The notes: a model not told the origin generated them from the sequence alone. Positions 1 to 5,873 are shown, counted from the first letter of the stretch. The stretch is 7,882 nucleotides of DNA from an uncultured Phenylobacterium sp. (GCA_945952355.1 CAMFIW010000105.1:1-7882), one strand, 5' to 3'. Translations and numbers: made by a program.

Positions 1-75
1 GAACGGGTAGGAAGGGCCGAGCGACGGAGCCGGCCGCGCCGCGCGTGAAACGGAAAATCCCCCTCGGAGACTTTC

Positions 76-378
76 ATGTCGCTACGCCTCGCCGTCTTCG
101 CCCTGGCGCTCGCCACGGCCACCCCCGTCATCGCCGCCCCGGCCCAGGACCCGATGTCCAAGGTGGCCGATACGGGCGGCGGCGGGACCGGTCGGGGCGG
201 CCACCATGGGGCCATGAAGGCCTGCGCCGCCGACCGCCAGACCTATTGCGGCAATGTCGAGAAGGGCGGTGGGCGCGTCATGCAGTGCATGAAGCAGCAC
301 GCCAGCCAGCTCAGCGCCGGCTGCAAGTCGGCCCTGCAGGAGATGCGCGCCGAGCGGAAGGCGGCCAAGGGCAAATAG
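76..378 (+). CDS. Small exported cysteine-rich-repeat protein
   Basis: A 100-residue protein with a clear Sec-type signal peptide: a short basic N-terminus, a hydrophobic run and an Ala-rich cleavage region near residues 18-22. A Gly/His-rich linker (about 33-45) leads to a compact C-terminal segment with four cysteines at 50, 58, 71 and 83, in the order C-x7-C-x12-C-x11-C. The pattern around them (acidic residue, YC, a GGGR turn, C, KxH, LSxxC) resembles the cysteine-rich repeat seen in Golgi GLG1-type proteins and in many small proteobacterial periplasmic proteins. The cysteines probably form two disulfides after export. The start is chosen because GGAGA lies five bases upstream and the signal peptide begins at once. 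The C-terminus is basic. The biochemical role is unknown; the family assignment is from memory of the cysteine spacing. It converges on the patatin gene. Confidence 0.85.
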   Translation: MSLRLAVFALALATATPVIAAPAQDPMSKVADTGGGGTGRGGHHGAMKACAADRQTYCGNVEKGGGRVMQCMKQHASQLSAGCKSALQEMRAERKAAKGK

Positions 379-400
379 GTTTCACCCCTGCTGGGGGCGG

Positions 401-447
401 TGGGGGTGCGGGTCGGAGCGTGAGCGCACTTCGCACCCGCACCCCCA
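401..447. terminator. Perfect 13-bp inverted repeat between convergent genes
   Basis: TGGGGGTGCGGGT (401-413) is repeated as its exact reverse complement at 435-447, with 21 bases between; a short inner GCG/CGC pairing is also possible. It lies 22 bases after the stop of the small cysteine-rich gene and between two convergent genes, so a role in ending transcription is plausible. No T-tract follows on either strand, so it may act as a barrier to RNA decay, or simply be an intergenic repeat. Confidence 0.45.
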
Positions 448-479
448 TCGTCAAGCCTCTGGCGGGCCTGCCTTCGTTT

Positions 480-502
480 CCTTCTTCCGCGAGGGGAGAA
501 GG
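480..502. terminator. Short hairpin before the patatin gene 3' end
   Basis: CCTTCTTCC (480-488) pairs with GGGAGAAGG (494-502), one G-U pair included, around a 5-base GCGAG loop. It sits 25 bases beyond the patatin stop codon as that gene is read. It resembles the CTTCTCCCCTCGCGG-type intergenic hairpins I recall as common in Caulobacterales. There is no T-tract, so the terminator role is tentative. Confidence 0.35.
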
Positions 503-526
503 GAGGTTAGACGAGGCTGGAGCCTT

Positions 527-1417
527 TTAGGCCCAGAAGGCCTTGAGGGCTTCGGCTTCGGCCAGGCCTTGCTCCAGGCCGGCGCGAGCGGCGGCGGCGC
601 GTTGGCGGAAGTCCATGAGGTTCGCGCCCATGGCCGTGACGCTACCGGCGTCGGGGGCGAGCACTTTCACCTGGGCGCCCGCGTCGGTGAGCACCTGGAC
701 CTCCTCGGCGAACCGCTTGGCCAGGGCCTCGGCGGCCGGGCCGGTGTTTCCGGCGACGCGGACCTGGATCACCACCACCCGCTCGTGACCCCTGGCGAGG
801 TCGGCGTTCGTCCCCGAGCGCATGCCGCCGTCGATATAGCGGCGCCCCTTCAGCGTGACCGGCGGATAGACGCCGGGCACCGAGCAGGACGAGGCCACGG
901 CGCGGACCACGCCGACGCCGCTGTCGGCGCCCCATAACCGGAACTCGCCGGTCTCGGCGTCGACCGCCGTGCAGGCATAGCCGCGTTCAGGCCACGCATC
1001 GTCCGGCAGGCTCGCGAAGCCGCGGCCGAAGCTGGCGATGAAGGTCGCCTCGTCCGGGGTCTCGGCGGCCAGGGCGAAGGCGCCGATGTCGCGGCGAACC
1101 TCCTGCGGATCGCGGGCGCCCGACTGGGCCTCGGCCATCAGCTTCATCAGCCGGGTGAGGTCGGGCGGCGCCTTGTTGAGCGCCGAAGGGCTGGCGCTGG
1201 GCGGCGCGCGCGGGGTCTCGGCCAGGATCGGGTCGACCAGGCCGGCGGCCAAGGCGCCCATCGCCAGGCGCGCGCCGACGAAGGACCCCGCCGAGGTGCC
1301 CACGGTGAAGTCGGCCTGGCCGAGATCGACCCCGGCGCGGGCCAGGCCCGAGATCAGGCCGCTTTCCCAGGCGATCCCCACCGGGCCGCCGCCGCCCAGC
1401 ACCAAGGCCTTGCCCAT
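527..1417 (-). CDS. Patatin-like phospholipase family protein
   Basis: A 296-residue single-domain lipid acyl hydrolase of the patatin family, which uses a Ser-Asp dyad to cleave acyl esters of lipids. All family motifs are visible: the glycine-rich oxyanion loop LGGGGPVG (residues 7-14), the nucleophile elbow GTSAG with Ser42, and the DGG motif with Asp196, followed by an Asn-Ala-Asp segment typical of bacterial members. There is no signal peptide or membrane segment, so it is probably cytosolic or peripherally membrane-bound. The start is placed at the ATG with GGAGGA seven bases upstream; it puts the oxyanion loop right at the N-terminus, as usual. A longer in-frame reading to 1558 would translate through a strong intergenic hairpin and is not credible. 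It is the last of the minus-strand genes and is probably transcribed on its own. The lipid substrate cannot be inferred. Confidence 0.9.
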   Translation of the reverse strand: MGKALVLGGGGPVGIAWESGLISGLARAGVDLGQADFTVGTSAGSFVGARLAMGALAAGLVDPILAETPRAPPSASPSALNKAPPDLTRLMKLMAEAQSGARDPQEVRRDIGAFALAAETPDEATFIASFGRGFASLPDDAWPERGYACTAVDAETGEFRLWGADSGVGVVRAVASSCSVPGVYPPVTLKGRRYIDGGMRSGTNADLARGHERVVVIQVRVAGNTGPAAEALAKRFAEEVQVLTDAGAQVKVLAPDAGSVTAMGANLMDFRQRAAAARAGLEQGLAEAEALKAFWA

Positions 1418-1422
1418 CGCCG

Positions 1423-1428
1423 TCCTCC
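1423..1428 (-). promoter_or_regulatory. Ribosome binding site of the patatin gene
   Basis: On the minus strand this reads GGAGGA, close to the ideal Shine-Dalgarno sequence, and ends five bases before the ATG at 1415-1417. It decides the start of the patatin gene against longer in-frame options upstream. Confidence 0.8.
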
Positions 1429-1498
1429 AACCCTGTTTTCGCGAAGGATCGGCCAGCAGCCGGCGGATGTCCACGGATACCCGCCGCCGGACGTAGAA

Positions 1499-1528
1499 CG
1501 GGCGCGGTCCCATCGAGGACCGCGCCCG
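1499..1528. terminator. Strong 12-bp hairpin upstream of the patatin gene
   Basis: CGGGCGCGGTCC (1499-1510) and its exact reverse complement (1517-1528) flank a six-base loop, giving a very stable GC stem. Read on the minus strand it lies about 84 bases after the stop of the glycine-zipper-like gene and is followed by TTCT, so it fits a terminator of that transcription unit with a weak T-tract. It lies about 80 bases before the patatin start, so it could instead act in that gene's leader. Confidence 0.55.
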
Positions 1529-1571
1529 CCTTCCAGGACCCCAGCCGAACTCCCCCAAGCCAGCCGGGTCC

Positions 1572-1587
1572 GCGGTGCGCGCACCGC
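1572..1587. repeat. 16-bp perfect GC palindrome
   Basis: GCGGTGCGCGCACCGC is its own reverse complement. It lies 25 bases beyond the stop codon of the minus-strand glycine-zipper-like gene. It may be a secondary hairpin aiding transcription end, or a chance palindrome in GC-rich DNA. There is no T-tract. Confidence 0.4.
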
Positions 1588-1611
1588 TTCAGGAACTTGT
1601 CGGATGGAGGC

Positions 1612-2076
1612 TCAGCAGCCCTTCTCCTTGTAGATCGACAGCAGGTGGTTCATGCGCTGCTGCTCCGGCGTGACCGTCGCGGCGGGCGCATCCTGGCCGC
1701 CGTTGGCCACGGCCTGGCCGACCGCCTGGGACGTGGAATCGGAGACCGCCACCAGGCCCTGGGCCAGGACCGGGCTGAGCGCCCCGCCGATCATCCCCCG
1801 GGCCAGGCCGTAGCGGGCCGCGCCACCGAGCACGCCGCCCGCAAGTCCGCCCATCAGGCCACGGCCCGTCGAGGACCGCTGGGACTTCTTGGCGGCCGCT
1901 TGCTGGTCGGCCATGAGCTTGGCGTTGAGACCGTTGGCCTCCGAGGCCAGGGCCTCGCAGCTCATCTCGCGGTCGCCGGCGCGCAGGACCTGGTAGGGCG
2001 TCTCCTCCGCGAAGGCGGCGGTCGAGGCCGAGGCTGTCATCATCAGGGCCGCGGCGGCGGCCAGTAGGCGTTTCAT
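1612..2076 (-). CDS. Small exported glycine-zipper-like protein, function unknown
   Basis: A 154-residue protein beginning with a textbook signal peptide (Lys-Arg, then an Ala/Leu/Met-rich core, cleavage likely after AFA at residue 23). The mature part has a short helix-like region with a conserved-looking MSC motif (Cys40) and an Ala/Lys-rich stretch. A Gly-rich hydrophobic segment follows (about 71-100: repeated GG/GxxxG), resembling glycine-zipper segments that pack against or insert into membranes. An Ala/Gln tail ends in a terminal Cys154. Cys40 and Cys154 could form a disulfide. The ATG at 2074-2076 is preferred because the signal peptide starts there and a G-rich run lies upstream. A TTG at 2104-2106 overlapping the upstream gene's stop is an alternative. 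It follows the 373-aa exported protein by 26 bp and is probably co-transcribed. No function is recognised. Confidence 0.8.
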   Translation of the reverse strand: MKRLLAAAAALMMTASASTAAFAEETPYQVLRAGDREMSCEALASEANGLNAKLMADQQAAAKKSQRSSTGRGLMGGLAGGVLGGAARYGLARGMIGGALSPVLAQGLVAVSDSTSQAVGQAVANGGQDAPAATVTPEQQRMNHLLSIYKEKGC

Positions 2077-2102
2077 CTGTCGTCCCCCCAAAGAAGTCGT
2101 GT

Positions 2103-3224
2103 TCAAGAACCCTTGGCCGCGCGGATCTGGGCGACGAGCGCGGCGTTGAAACCCTGGTAGGCGGCCCGCGCCAGGGTGGCGTAGCGGGCCTGCGAAATGG
2201 CCACGTCGTAGGTGACGCTCTGGCGGTAGACCGAGCCCATGCCGGCCATCGCCATGGCGTTGTGCAGGCTGACCGAGTCCGACCGGTCCTCGACCTGGTT
2301 CATGACCGCGAAGGCCTCGTCCGTGCCGGTCCCCGACTTCAAGCCCCAGCCGCCGGGCATGGAGCCGCCCCGGTCATTGCCGGCGATGAAGTCGGCGCGG
2401 GAGGCCTCGTTGATACGGAAGCGAAGCTCGGCTCCGACACTGGCCGAGGCCGTGTAGTTCGAGCGCCCCGAAGATTCGAGACGGGCGAAGTCGACGAGCA
2501 GGCGCGGCAGCAGGACGACGGCGTCGAGCTCCTGGCTGACCTTGCCCAGGCCGATATTGTTGCCCGGCTGGATCGAGGCCATGCCCGTCTCGAAGGCGAA
2601 GCCCTTCACCAGGGGCCCGCCGGCGCGGCCATAGACCCGCTTGGTCGAGACCTGGGCGCCTTCGATCACGAACGCACCGGGATAGGTGTTGAGCGCCTTG
2701 TAGCTGGCGGCGGCGACGACCTGGTCGGCGGGGACCACGTCGAAGCCGGCGGCGGCCAGGCGATCGGCAAGGTCCCTGTAGGCCTCGTCGGCCAGGTCCT
2801 GGCCCAGCTTGTCGGAGAAGCCGGAGAGCTTCAGCTCGATGGAGGTGCGGCGCGGGGTGATGTCGGAGCCGCGGCCCAGGGCCGTGGCCGTGGCCGTCAT
2901 AGCCTGGGTGAAGGCGAAGCCATAGGAGCCGATGGCGACCTTGGGCCGGAGCCGGAGGTTCCTTTCGCCAAAGCCGTTGAAGACCGGCGCCAGTGGCGCG
3001 GCGGTCTTGGGCAACATGTCGATCTGGGCCAGGCTGGTGGTCAGCCCGCCGGCGGAATGGCCGGCATAGGACAGGCCGACGGCGCCGCCGGCCTTGGTCG
3101 AGCCGGTCTTCGACGGCGCGGACGACCCGCCGTAAAGCGTCCCGAAGGGATCGCTCTGGCCCTGAGCCTGGCTCGCGCCGGAGAGCGCGGCCAGGGCGGC
3201 CGTGATGAGAAGACCCGTTCGCAT
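2103..3224 (-). CDS. Exported protein of unknown function, 373 aa
   Basis: The N-terminus is a clear signal peptide (Arg, Leu/Ile/Ala core, cleavage near ASQA at about residue 20), so the protein is periplasmic or surface-linked. There is no lipobox cysteine; the protein appears to lack cysteine altogether. After a low-complexity Ser/Gly/Lys region (about 25-60) comes an alternating strand/helix part. Residues 126-175 (a strand, then an acidic-amphipathic helix with DLADEAYRDLADRL, then a strand around FDVVPADQV) look like the alpha/beta repeat of small periplasmic TolB-N or CsgG-like domains; that likeness is an impression only. The C-terminal half is rich in short strands. The start at 3224 is chosen by the signal peptide, since no strong ribosome binding site is visible. 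It probably forms a two-gene unit with the small glycine-zipper-like gene. A CtrA-like box lies about 110 bp upstream. I do not recognise the family. Confidence 0.82.
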   Translation of the reverse strand: MRTGLLITAALAALSGASQAQGQSDPFGTLYGGSSAPSKTGSTKAGGAVGLSYAGHSAGGLTTSLAQIDMLPKTAAPLAPVFNGFGERNLRLRPKVAIGSYGFAFTQAMTATATALGRGSDITPRRTSIELKLSGFSDKLGQDLADEAYRDLADRLAAAGFDVVPADQVVAAASYKALNTYPGAFVIEGAQVSTKRVYGRAGGPLVKGFAFETGMASIQPGNNIGLGKVSQELDAVVLLPRLLVDFARLESSGRSNYTASASVGAELRFRINEASRADFIAGNDRGGSMPGGWGLKSGTGTDEAFAVMNQVEDRSDSVSLHNAMAMAGMGSVYRQSVTYDVAISQARYATLARAAYQGFNAALVAQIRAAKGS

Positions 3225-3316
3225 GAAGGTGTCCCGACGCACTTGTCGCCAGGATGAAGCCACAGGCCGACGCCCGCCCGCATGATCCAAACGGACTAGG
3301 AAAGGCGAAAAGAGTC

Positions 3317-3328
3317 CCGGAATTCCGG
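3317..3328. repeat. 12-bp perfect palindrome CCGGAATTCCGG
   Basis: A perfect dyad in the 119-bp gap upstream of the exported-protein gene, next to the CtrA-like box. A GAGTC sequence (a CcrM-type GANTC methylation site in Caulobacterales) overlaps its left edge at 3312-3316. It could be an operator for the gene starting at 3224. No known regulator is assigned. Confidence 0.4.
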
Positions 3329-3332
3329 AAGC

Positions 3333-3348
3333 TTAAGAGCGGGTTAAC
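3333..3348. promoter_or_regulatory. CtrA-type binding box, TTAA-N7-TTAAC
   Basis: TTAA at 3333-3336, seven bases, then TTAAC at 3344-3348: an exact match to the full CtrA consensus of Caulobacter-type alphaproteobacteria. These are the only two TTAA tetramers I find in the window. The right half includes the TAA stop (3344-3346) of the minus-strand regulator gene. The box lies 109-124 bp upstream of the ATG of the exported 373-aa protein, the only gene start it could serve. It overlaps a GCGGGTTAACCCGC palindrome (3339-3352), which could instead be a weak hairpin at the end of the regulator transcript. Binding is inferred. Confidence 0.55.
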
Positions 3349-3352
3349 CCGC
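3339..3352. terminator. 14-bp palindrome across the regulator stop codon
   Basis: GCGGGTTAACCCGC is a perfect palindrome centred on the TAA stop of the minus-strand regulator. As RNA it would form a five-base-pair stem with a TTAA loop, followed on the minus strand by TCTTAAGCTT. It could be a weak terminator. It also overlaps the CtrA-like box, so the two readings compete. Confidence 0.35.
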
Positions 3353-5029
3353 CGCGAGGTGGCGGAGCGCCTCGTCCCAGCGCTGCAGGGTGAGCATGTG
3401 CCCGATGCGCGCGAAGGTGCGGACCTCGCGCGGACGGTCGCCCAGATAGTCGAGCAGTTCGGCCAAGGGCGCGAAGGCGTCTTCCTCGCCGTGCCAGACG
3501 TCGAGGGGGCAGGCGAGATCGGCGGCGGTGAGGGTGCCGGAGCGGCGGAAGGCGCGAAACTCGTCAACGACCCCGCGGGCCGAGCGCGCCAGGCTCTCGC
3601 GGACATAGGCGGCGATGAAGCGGGTCGCCCAGGGATTGGCGGCGAGGAAGGCGCGGTCGCCCTGCGAGAGCGAGGTGTTGGCCGCCACGAGCTTCTCGGT
3701 ATCCGGCGCGTTCAGCCGCAGGCGGAGGACCCCGAAGAAGGCCTCGACCACCCAGGGATGGGTCTCCAGCCGCTGGCGGAACCGGCTCATCATGTCGCCG
3801 TCGCGCACTGTGGCGCGGGGCGGCCGGCCGGAGAGCAACAGGATGCGCCGCGCGCGCGGACCCAGGCGGATCGCGGTCTGGATCGCCGAGGGCGCGCCGG
3901 ACAGCACGGCGCAGAGGCTGACTTCGGAAAGGCCGAGCCCGTCGCACAGGACGGCGACATCCTCGGCCACGGCGTCGAAGCTGTAGTTCGGGTGGGGGTC
4001 GGACTGTCCGAAGCCGGGACGCTCGATCGAGATCAGGCGCAGGCCAAGTTCGCGGCAGAGCGGATCGGCGCCCGGGATCATCAGGCTGGAGCCCAGGCCC
4101 TCGTGGAAGAACAGCACGGCGTGGCCGGCGGGGTCCCCATAGTCGCGATAGGCGAGCGAGCGGCCGTCGGGCAGACGAAGGCTGAGCCCCGGCGGCGCGT
4201 CGGACGGCGGCGCGACCAGGGGCCGGGCCTCGATGGCGCCGGCCACCTGGGCGAGCTCGGAGAGCGCGCGGACGAGGTCGCTCTGCCGCTTCAGACCCAT
4301 CTTGTCGAACACGGCGCGGAGCTGGTTTCGGACGGTGTTGATCGAGACGTCGAGCTCGTCGGCCGCGTCCTTGAGGGTCTTGCCGTCGCGCAGGCGCGCG
4401 GCGAGGCGGATCTCGGCCGGGGTCAGGCCAAAGCTGTCTCGCAGCGAGGCCCAGAGGCGCGAGGTCTCGGCCACGGCGGGAAACACCAGGGCGAAGCCGC
4501 GGCCGTCCGACGCCGCGGCGTCCGGCAGGGCGTGGGCGGGGACGACATAGGCGAAGCACGGCCCCTCCTCGCCCTCGCGCTCGAGCTTCAGGATGGTCTG
4601 GGCGGCGCCGCGCGCCTGGCCGATCGCCCGGTCGAGGGCCTCCTCGTTGGCCGGGTCGTGGAAACGAGGCGCGGCGCCGACGGTCAGGGCGCCCAGGCCG
4701 CGCGCCATGATCGCATGGGCGGCGTCGTTGGCGGCGGCGACGCGGTGACGCTCGGACAGCATCACCCAGCCGACGGGGGTGGGCGCGAAGGCCGGCTCTC
4801 CCGCATTGGCCAGGCGCGCGATGGCCTCCGACTGGGCGAGGCCCTCGACGGCGGCGCGCGGCGCCTCTTCCGACGACGGGGTCTCGGTGAGCGCGTCGAG
4901 AAGCTGCGCCCAGTGTTCCGGGTCGGCAGCGACCTGATGCAGCGCCTCGATCACGAGGGCGATGTGGGCGTCATCCATGGGGGTGGATTCGTCCTGGGCG
5001 TTGCGCCGTTGTGGGAGACTATTCGACAT
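3344..5029 (-). CDS. LuxR-type HTH regulator fused to an alpha/beta-hydrolase fold
   Basis: A 561-residue protein with three parts. Residues about 22-185 look PAS-like (GWVMLSERHRVAAAN..A strand/turn/helix pattern). Residues 200-256 are a LuxR/FixJ-type HTH: FGLTPAEIRLA, then a DAADELDVSINTVRNQL recognition region, then KMGLKRQSDLVRAL. From about 282 to the end is an alpha/beta-hydrolase fold with FFHEGLGSS near the oxyanion hole, RPGFGQSD, the acid Asp517 in HGEEDAF and His544 in RIGHM. At the nucleophile elbow the usual G-x-S-x-G-G reads A-V-L-S-G-A, putting Leu376 where serine is expected, so the fold may bind a ligand rather than catalyse. Ser377 is the next residue and a shifted elbow cannot be excluded. 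No signal peptide; cytosolic. No ribosome binding site is obvious: ATG at 5027-5029 is chosen, with ATG at 4976-4978 or TTG at 5063-5065 possible. It is probably co-transcribed with the VOC gene upstream. Confidence 0.85.
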   Translation of the reverse strand: MSNSLPQRRNAQDESTPMDDAHIALVIEALHQVAADPEHWAQLLDALTETPSSEEAPRAAVEGLAQSEAIARLANAGEPAFAPTPVGWVMLSERHRVAAANDAAHAIMARGLGALTVGAAPRFHDPANEEALDRAIGQARGAAQTILKLEREGEEGPCFAYVVPAHALPDAAASDGRGFALVFPAVAETSRLWASLRDSFGLTPAEIRLAARLRDGKTLKDAADELDVSINTVRNQLRAVFDKMGLKRQSDLVRALSELAQVAGAIEARPLVAPPSDAPPGLSLRLPDGRSLAYRDYGDPAGHAVLFFHEGLGSSLMIPGADPLCRELGLRLISIERPGFGQSDPHPNYSFDAVAEDVAVLCDGLGLSEVSLCAVLSGAPSAIQTAIRLGPRARRILLLSGRPPRATVRDGDMMSRFRQRLETHPWVVEAFFGVLRLRLNAPDTEKLVAANTSLSQGDRAFLAANPWATRFIAAYVRESLARSARGVVDEFRAFRRSGTLTAADLACPLDVWHGEEDAFAPLAELLDYLGDRPREVRTFARIGHMLTLQRWDEALRHLAAG

Positions 5030-5074
5030 CGCCCGGTTGGAAGTGCAAGCCCCGCACCACCTCAACGCGCGCGG

Positions 5075-5761
5075 TCAGTCGAGCGATCCCACGATCGAGG
5101 CGCGCTGGGAGAGTTCGATCCAGTTGCCGTCAGGGTCGCGGACCATGGAGATGCGCGCCGTGGTCCCGAGCGTGACCGGCGCCAGGGCCTCGCGCCCGCC
5201 CTTGGCCAGGACGGCGGCGTGGACCTCGTCGACCTTGAAGACCTGGAAGGTGATGTAGCGCCAGCCCTTGCCCTGCATGCCGGCGTCGGCGGGCGCGTCG
5301 GGCGAGGCCTCGACGATCAGCAGGGTCTCGCCCGCGCGGAAGGCGGCCCCGCCGTCCCAGGGTTCCTCGACGAGGCCGAGGGCGTCGACATAGAAGCGGC
5401 GATGGGCCTCGACGTCGCGGACCGCGAGCCGGATCCCGGCCTGGCCGATCCCGTTCCAGCCGGGCGGGACCAGGGTGACGCGGTTGCCCTCGGGATCGGC
5501 GAGCGGGGTCGGCGCGGCGACGCCCTCGCGCGCCAGGATCAGCTCGCGATAGCCGCTGGGCGGAGCCTCGGGCAGGGGGGCGGCGTTGTGGTTGATCTTC
5601 AGGACCGAGCCGTTGGCGTCGTGGCGGTGCTGGTCGTGGCCCTTGCGGATCGGCAGCAGATGGTCGAACGGCACGCCCGCCGGACCCTGCCAGAAGGCCA
5701 GCATCGGGCCGATGTCATTGGTCGCAAGGCCGATATCGACTCGCGGCTTGGCGAGCTGCAT
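5075..5761 (-). CDS. VOC family protein (glyoxalase/bleomycin-resistance fold)
   Basis: A 228-residue cytosolic protein of the vicinal oxygen chelate superfamily. Two modules are visible: an N-terminal one (about 6-100, starting VDIGLATNDIGPMLAFW and ending DPEGNRVTLVPP) and a C-terminal one (about 105-219, starting GQAGIRLAVRDVEAHRRFYVDALGL and ending RDPDGNWIELSQR). Each shows the DPxGN turn typical of the fold. Candidate metal ligands include Glu216 in IEL and histidines in the first module (His34, His58), but I cannot confirm a metal site. Members include glyoxalases, dioxygenases and antibiotic-binding proteins; the substrate cannot be named. The start has an excellent ribosome binding site. 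It diverges from the oxidoreductase across a 112-bp shared control region and heads the unit containing the HTH/hydrolase-fold regulator, which suggests the two act on related small molecules. Confidence 0.88.
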   Translation of the reverse strand: MQLAKPRVDIGLATNDIGPMLAFWQGPAGVPFDHLLPIRKGHDQHRHDANGSVLKINHNAAPLPEAPPSGYRELILAREGVAAPTPLADPEGNRVTLVPPGWNGIGQAGIRLAVRDVEAHRRFYVDALGLVEEPWDGGAAFRAGETLLIVEASPDAPADAGMQGKGWRYITFQVFKVDEVHAAVLAKGGREALAPVTLGTTARISMVRDPDGNWIELSQRASIVGSLD

Positions 5762-5766
5762 GGCCG

Positions 5767-5776
5767 CCTCCTCCCC
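5767..5776 (-). promoter_or_regulatory. Ribosome binding site of the VOC gene
   Basis: On the minus strand this reads GGGGAGGAGG and ends five bases before the ATG at 5759-5761. It contains a complete Shine-Dalgarno core and fixes the start of the VOC gene. Confidence 0.8.
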
Positions 5777-5839
5777 TCACGTCACCTTTTGTCCCCGACG
5801 GGGCTTGCCCGCGATCCTGGGGCGTGACAAGTCGTCTTC

Positions 5840-5853
5840 CAAACAATTGTTTG
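5840..5853. promoter_or_regulatory. 14-bp palindromic operator CAAACAATTGTTTG
   Basis: A perfect 14-bp palindrome forming an AT-rich island in very GC-rich DNA. It lies 20 bases before the oxidoreductase ATG, just ahead of its ribosome binding site, and within the 112-bp divergent region shared with the VOC gene. Its form, an AAACAATTGTTT-like dyad, is that of operators of TetR-family repressors. Its position would let a bound protein block the promoter or early transcript of the oxidoreductase. No TetR gene is in the window, so the partner would be encoded elsewhere. Confidence 0.6.
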
Positions 5854-5860
5854 ATTGATT

Positions 5861-5870
5861 GGAGAGGAAG
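5861..5870 (+). promoter_or_regulatory. Ribosome binding site of the oxidoreductase gene
   Basis: GGAGAGGAAG ends three bases before the ATG at 5874-5876. It favours that ATG over the in-frame TTG at 5859, which would overlap the site and add five residues before the family-typical MKAAVYY start. Confidence 0.7.
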
Positions 5871-5873
5871 CTC

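Noticed and set aside
1..75. A promoter or the end of another gene before the first gene.
   Set aside because: No stop of a recognisable gene and no convincing promoter boxes are visible in this short stretch.
45..530. A plus-strand open frame of 161 codons overlapping the small cysteine-rich gene.
   Set aside because: It has no ribosome binding site, an Arg/Gly-rich composition, and runs through the intergenic inverted repeats. The frame at 76-378 has a signal peptide and patterned cysteines.
1418..1558. A longer N-terminus for the patatin protein.
   Set aside because: It would translate through the 12-bp hairpin and adds Arg-rich residues before the conserved oxyanion loop; the internal ATG has a near-ideal ribosome binding site.
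3320..3348. Clustered restriction-type sites (GAATTC, AAGCTT, CTTAAG, GTTAAC) suggesting a cloning linker.
   Set aside because: Both flanks are continuous native-looking sequence, the right part includes the regulator's own stop codon, and the sites follow from the palindromes. A natural regulatory stretch explains them better.
3254..5827. A very long plus-strand open frame (857 codons) opposite the regulator and VOC genes.
   Set aside because: It is low-complexity Arg/Gly/Ala/Asp-rich with no recognisable domain, and runs antisense to two genes with clear motifs. Long antisense frames are expected in DNA of this GC content.
5824..5852. A sigma-70-like promoter for the oxidoreductase (GTGACA as -35 with a -10 inside the palindrome).
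   Set aside because: The -10 candidate (TTGTTT) is poor and the spacing is chosen to fit; not strong enough to annotate.
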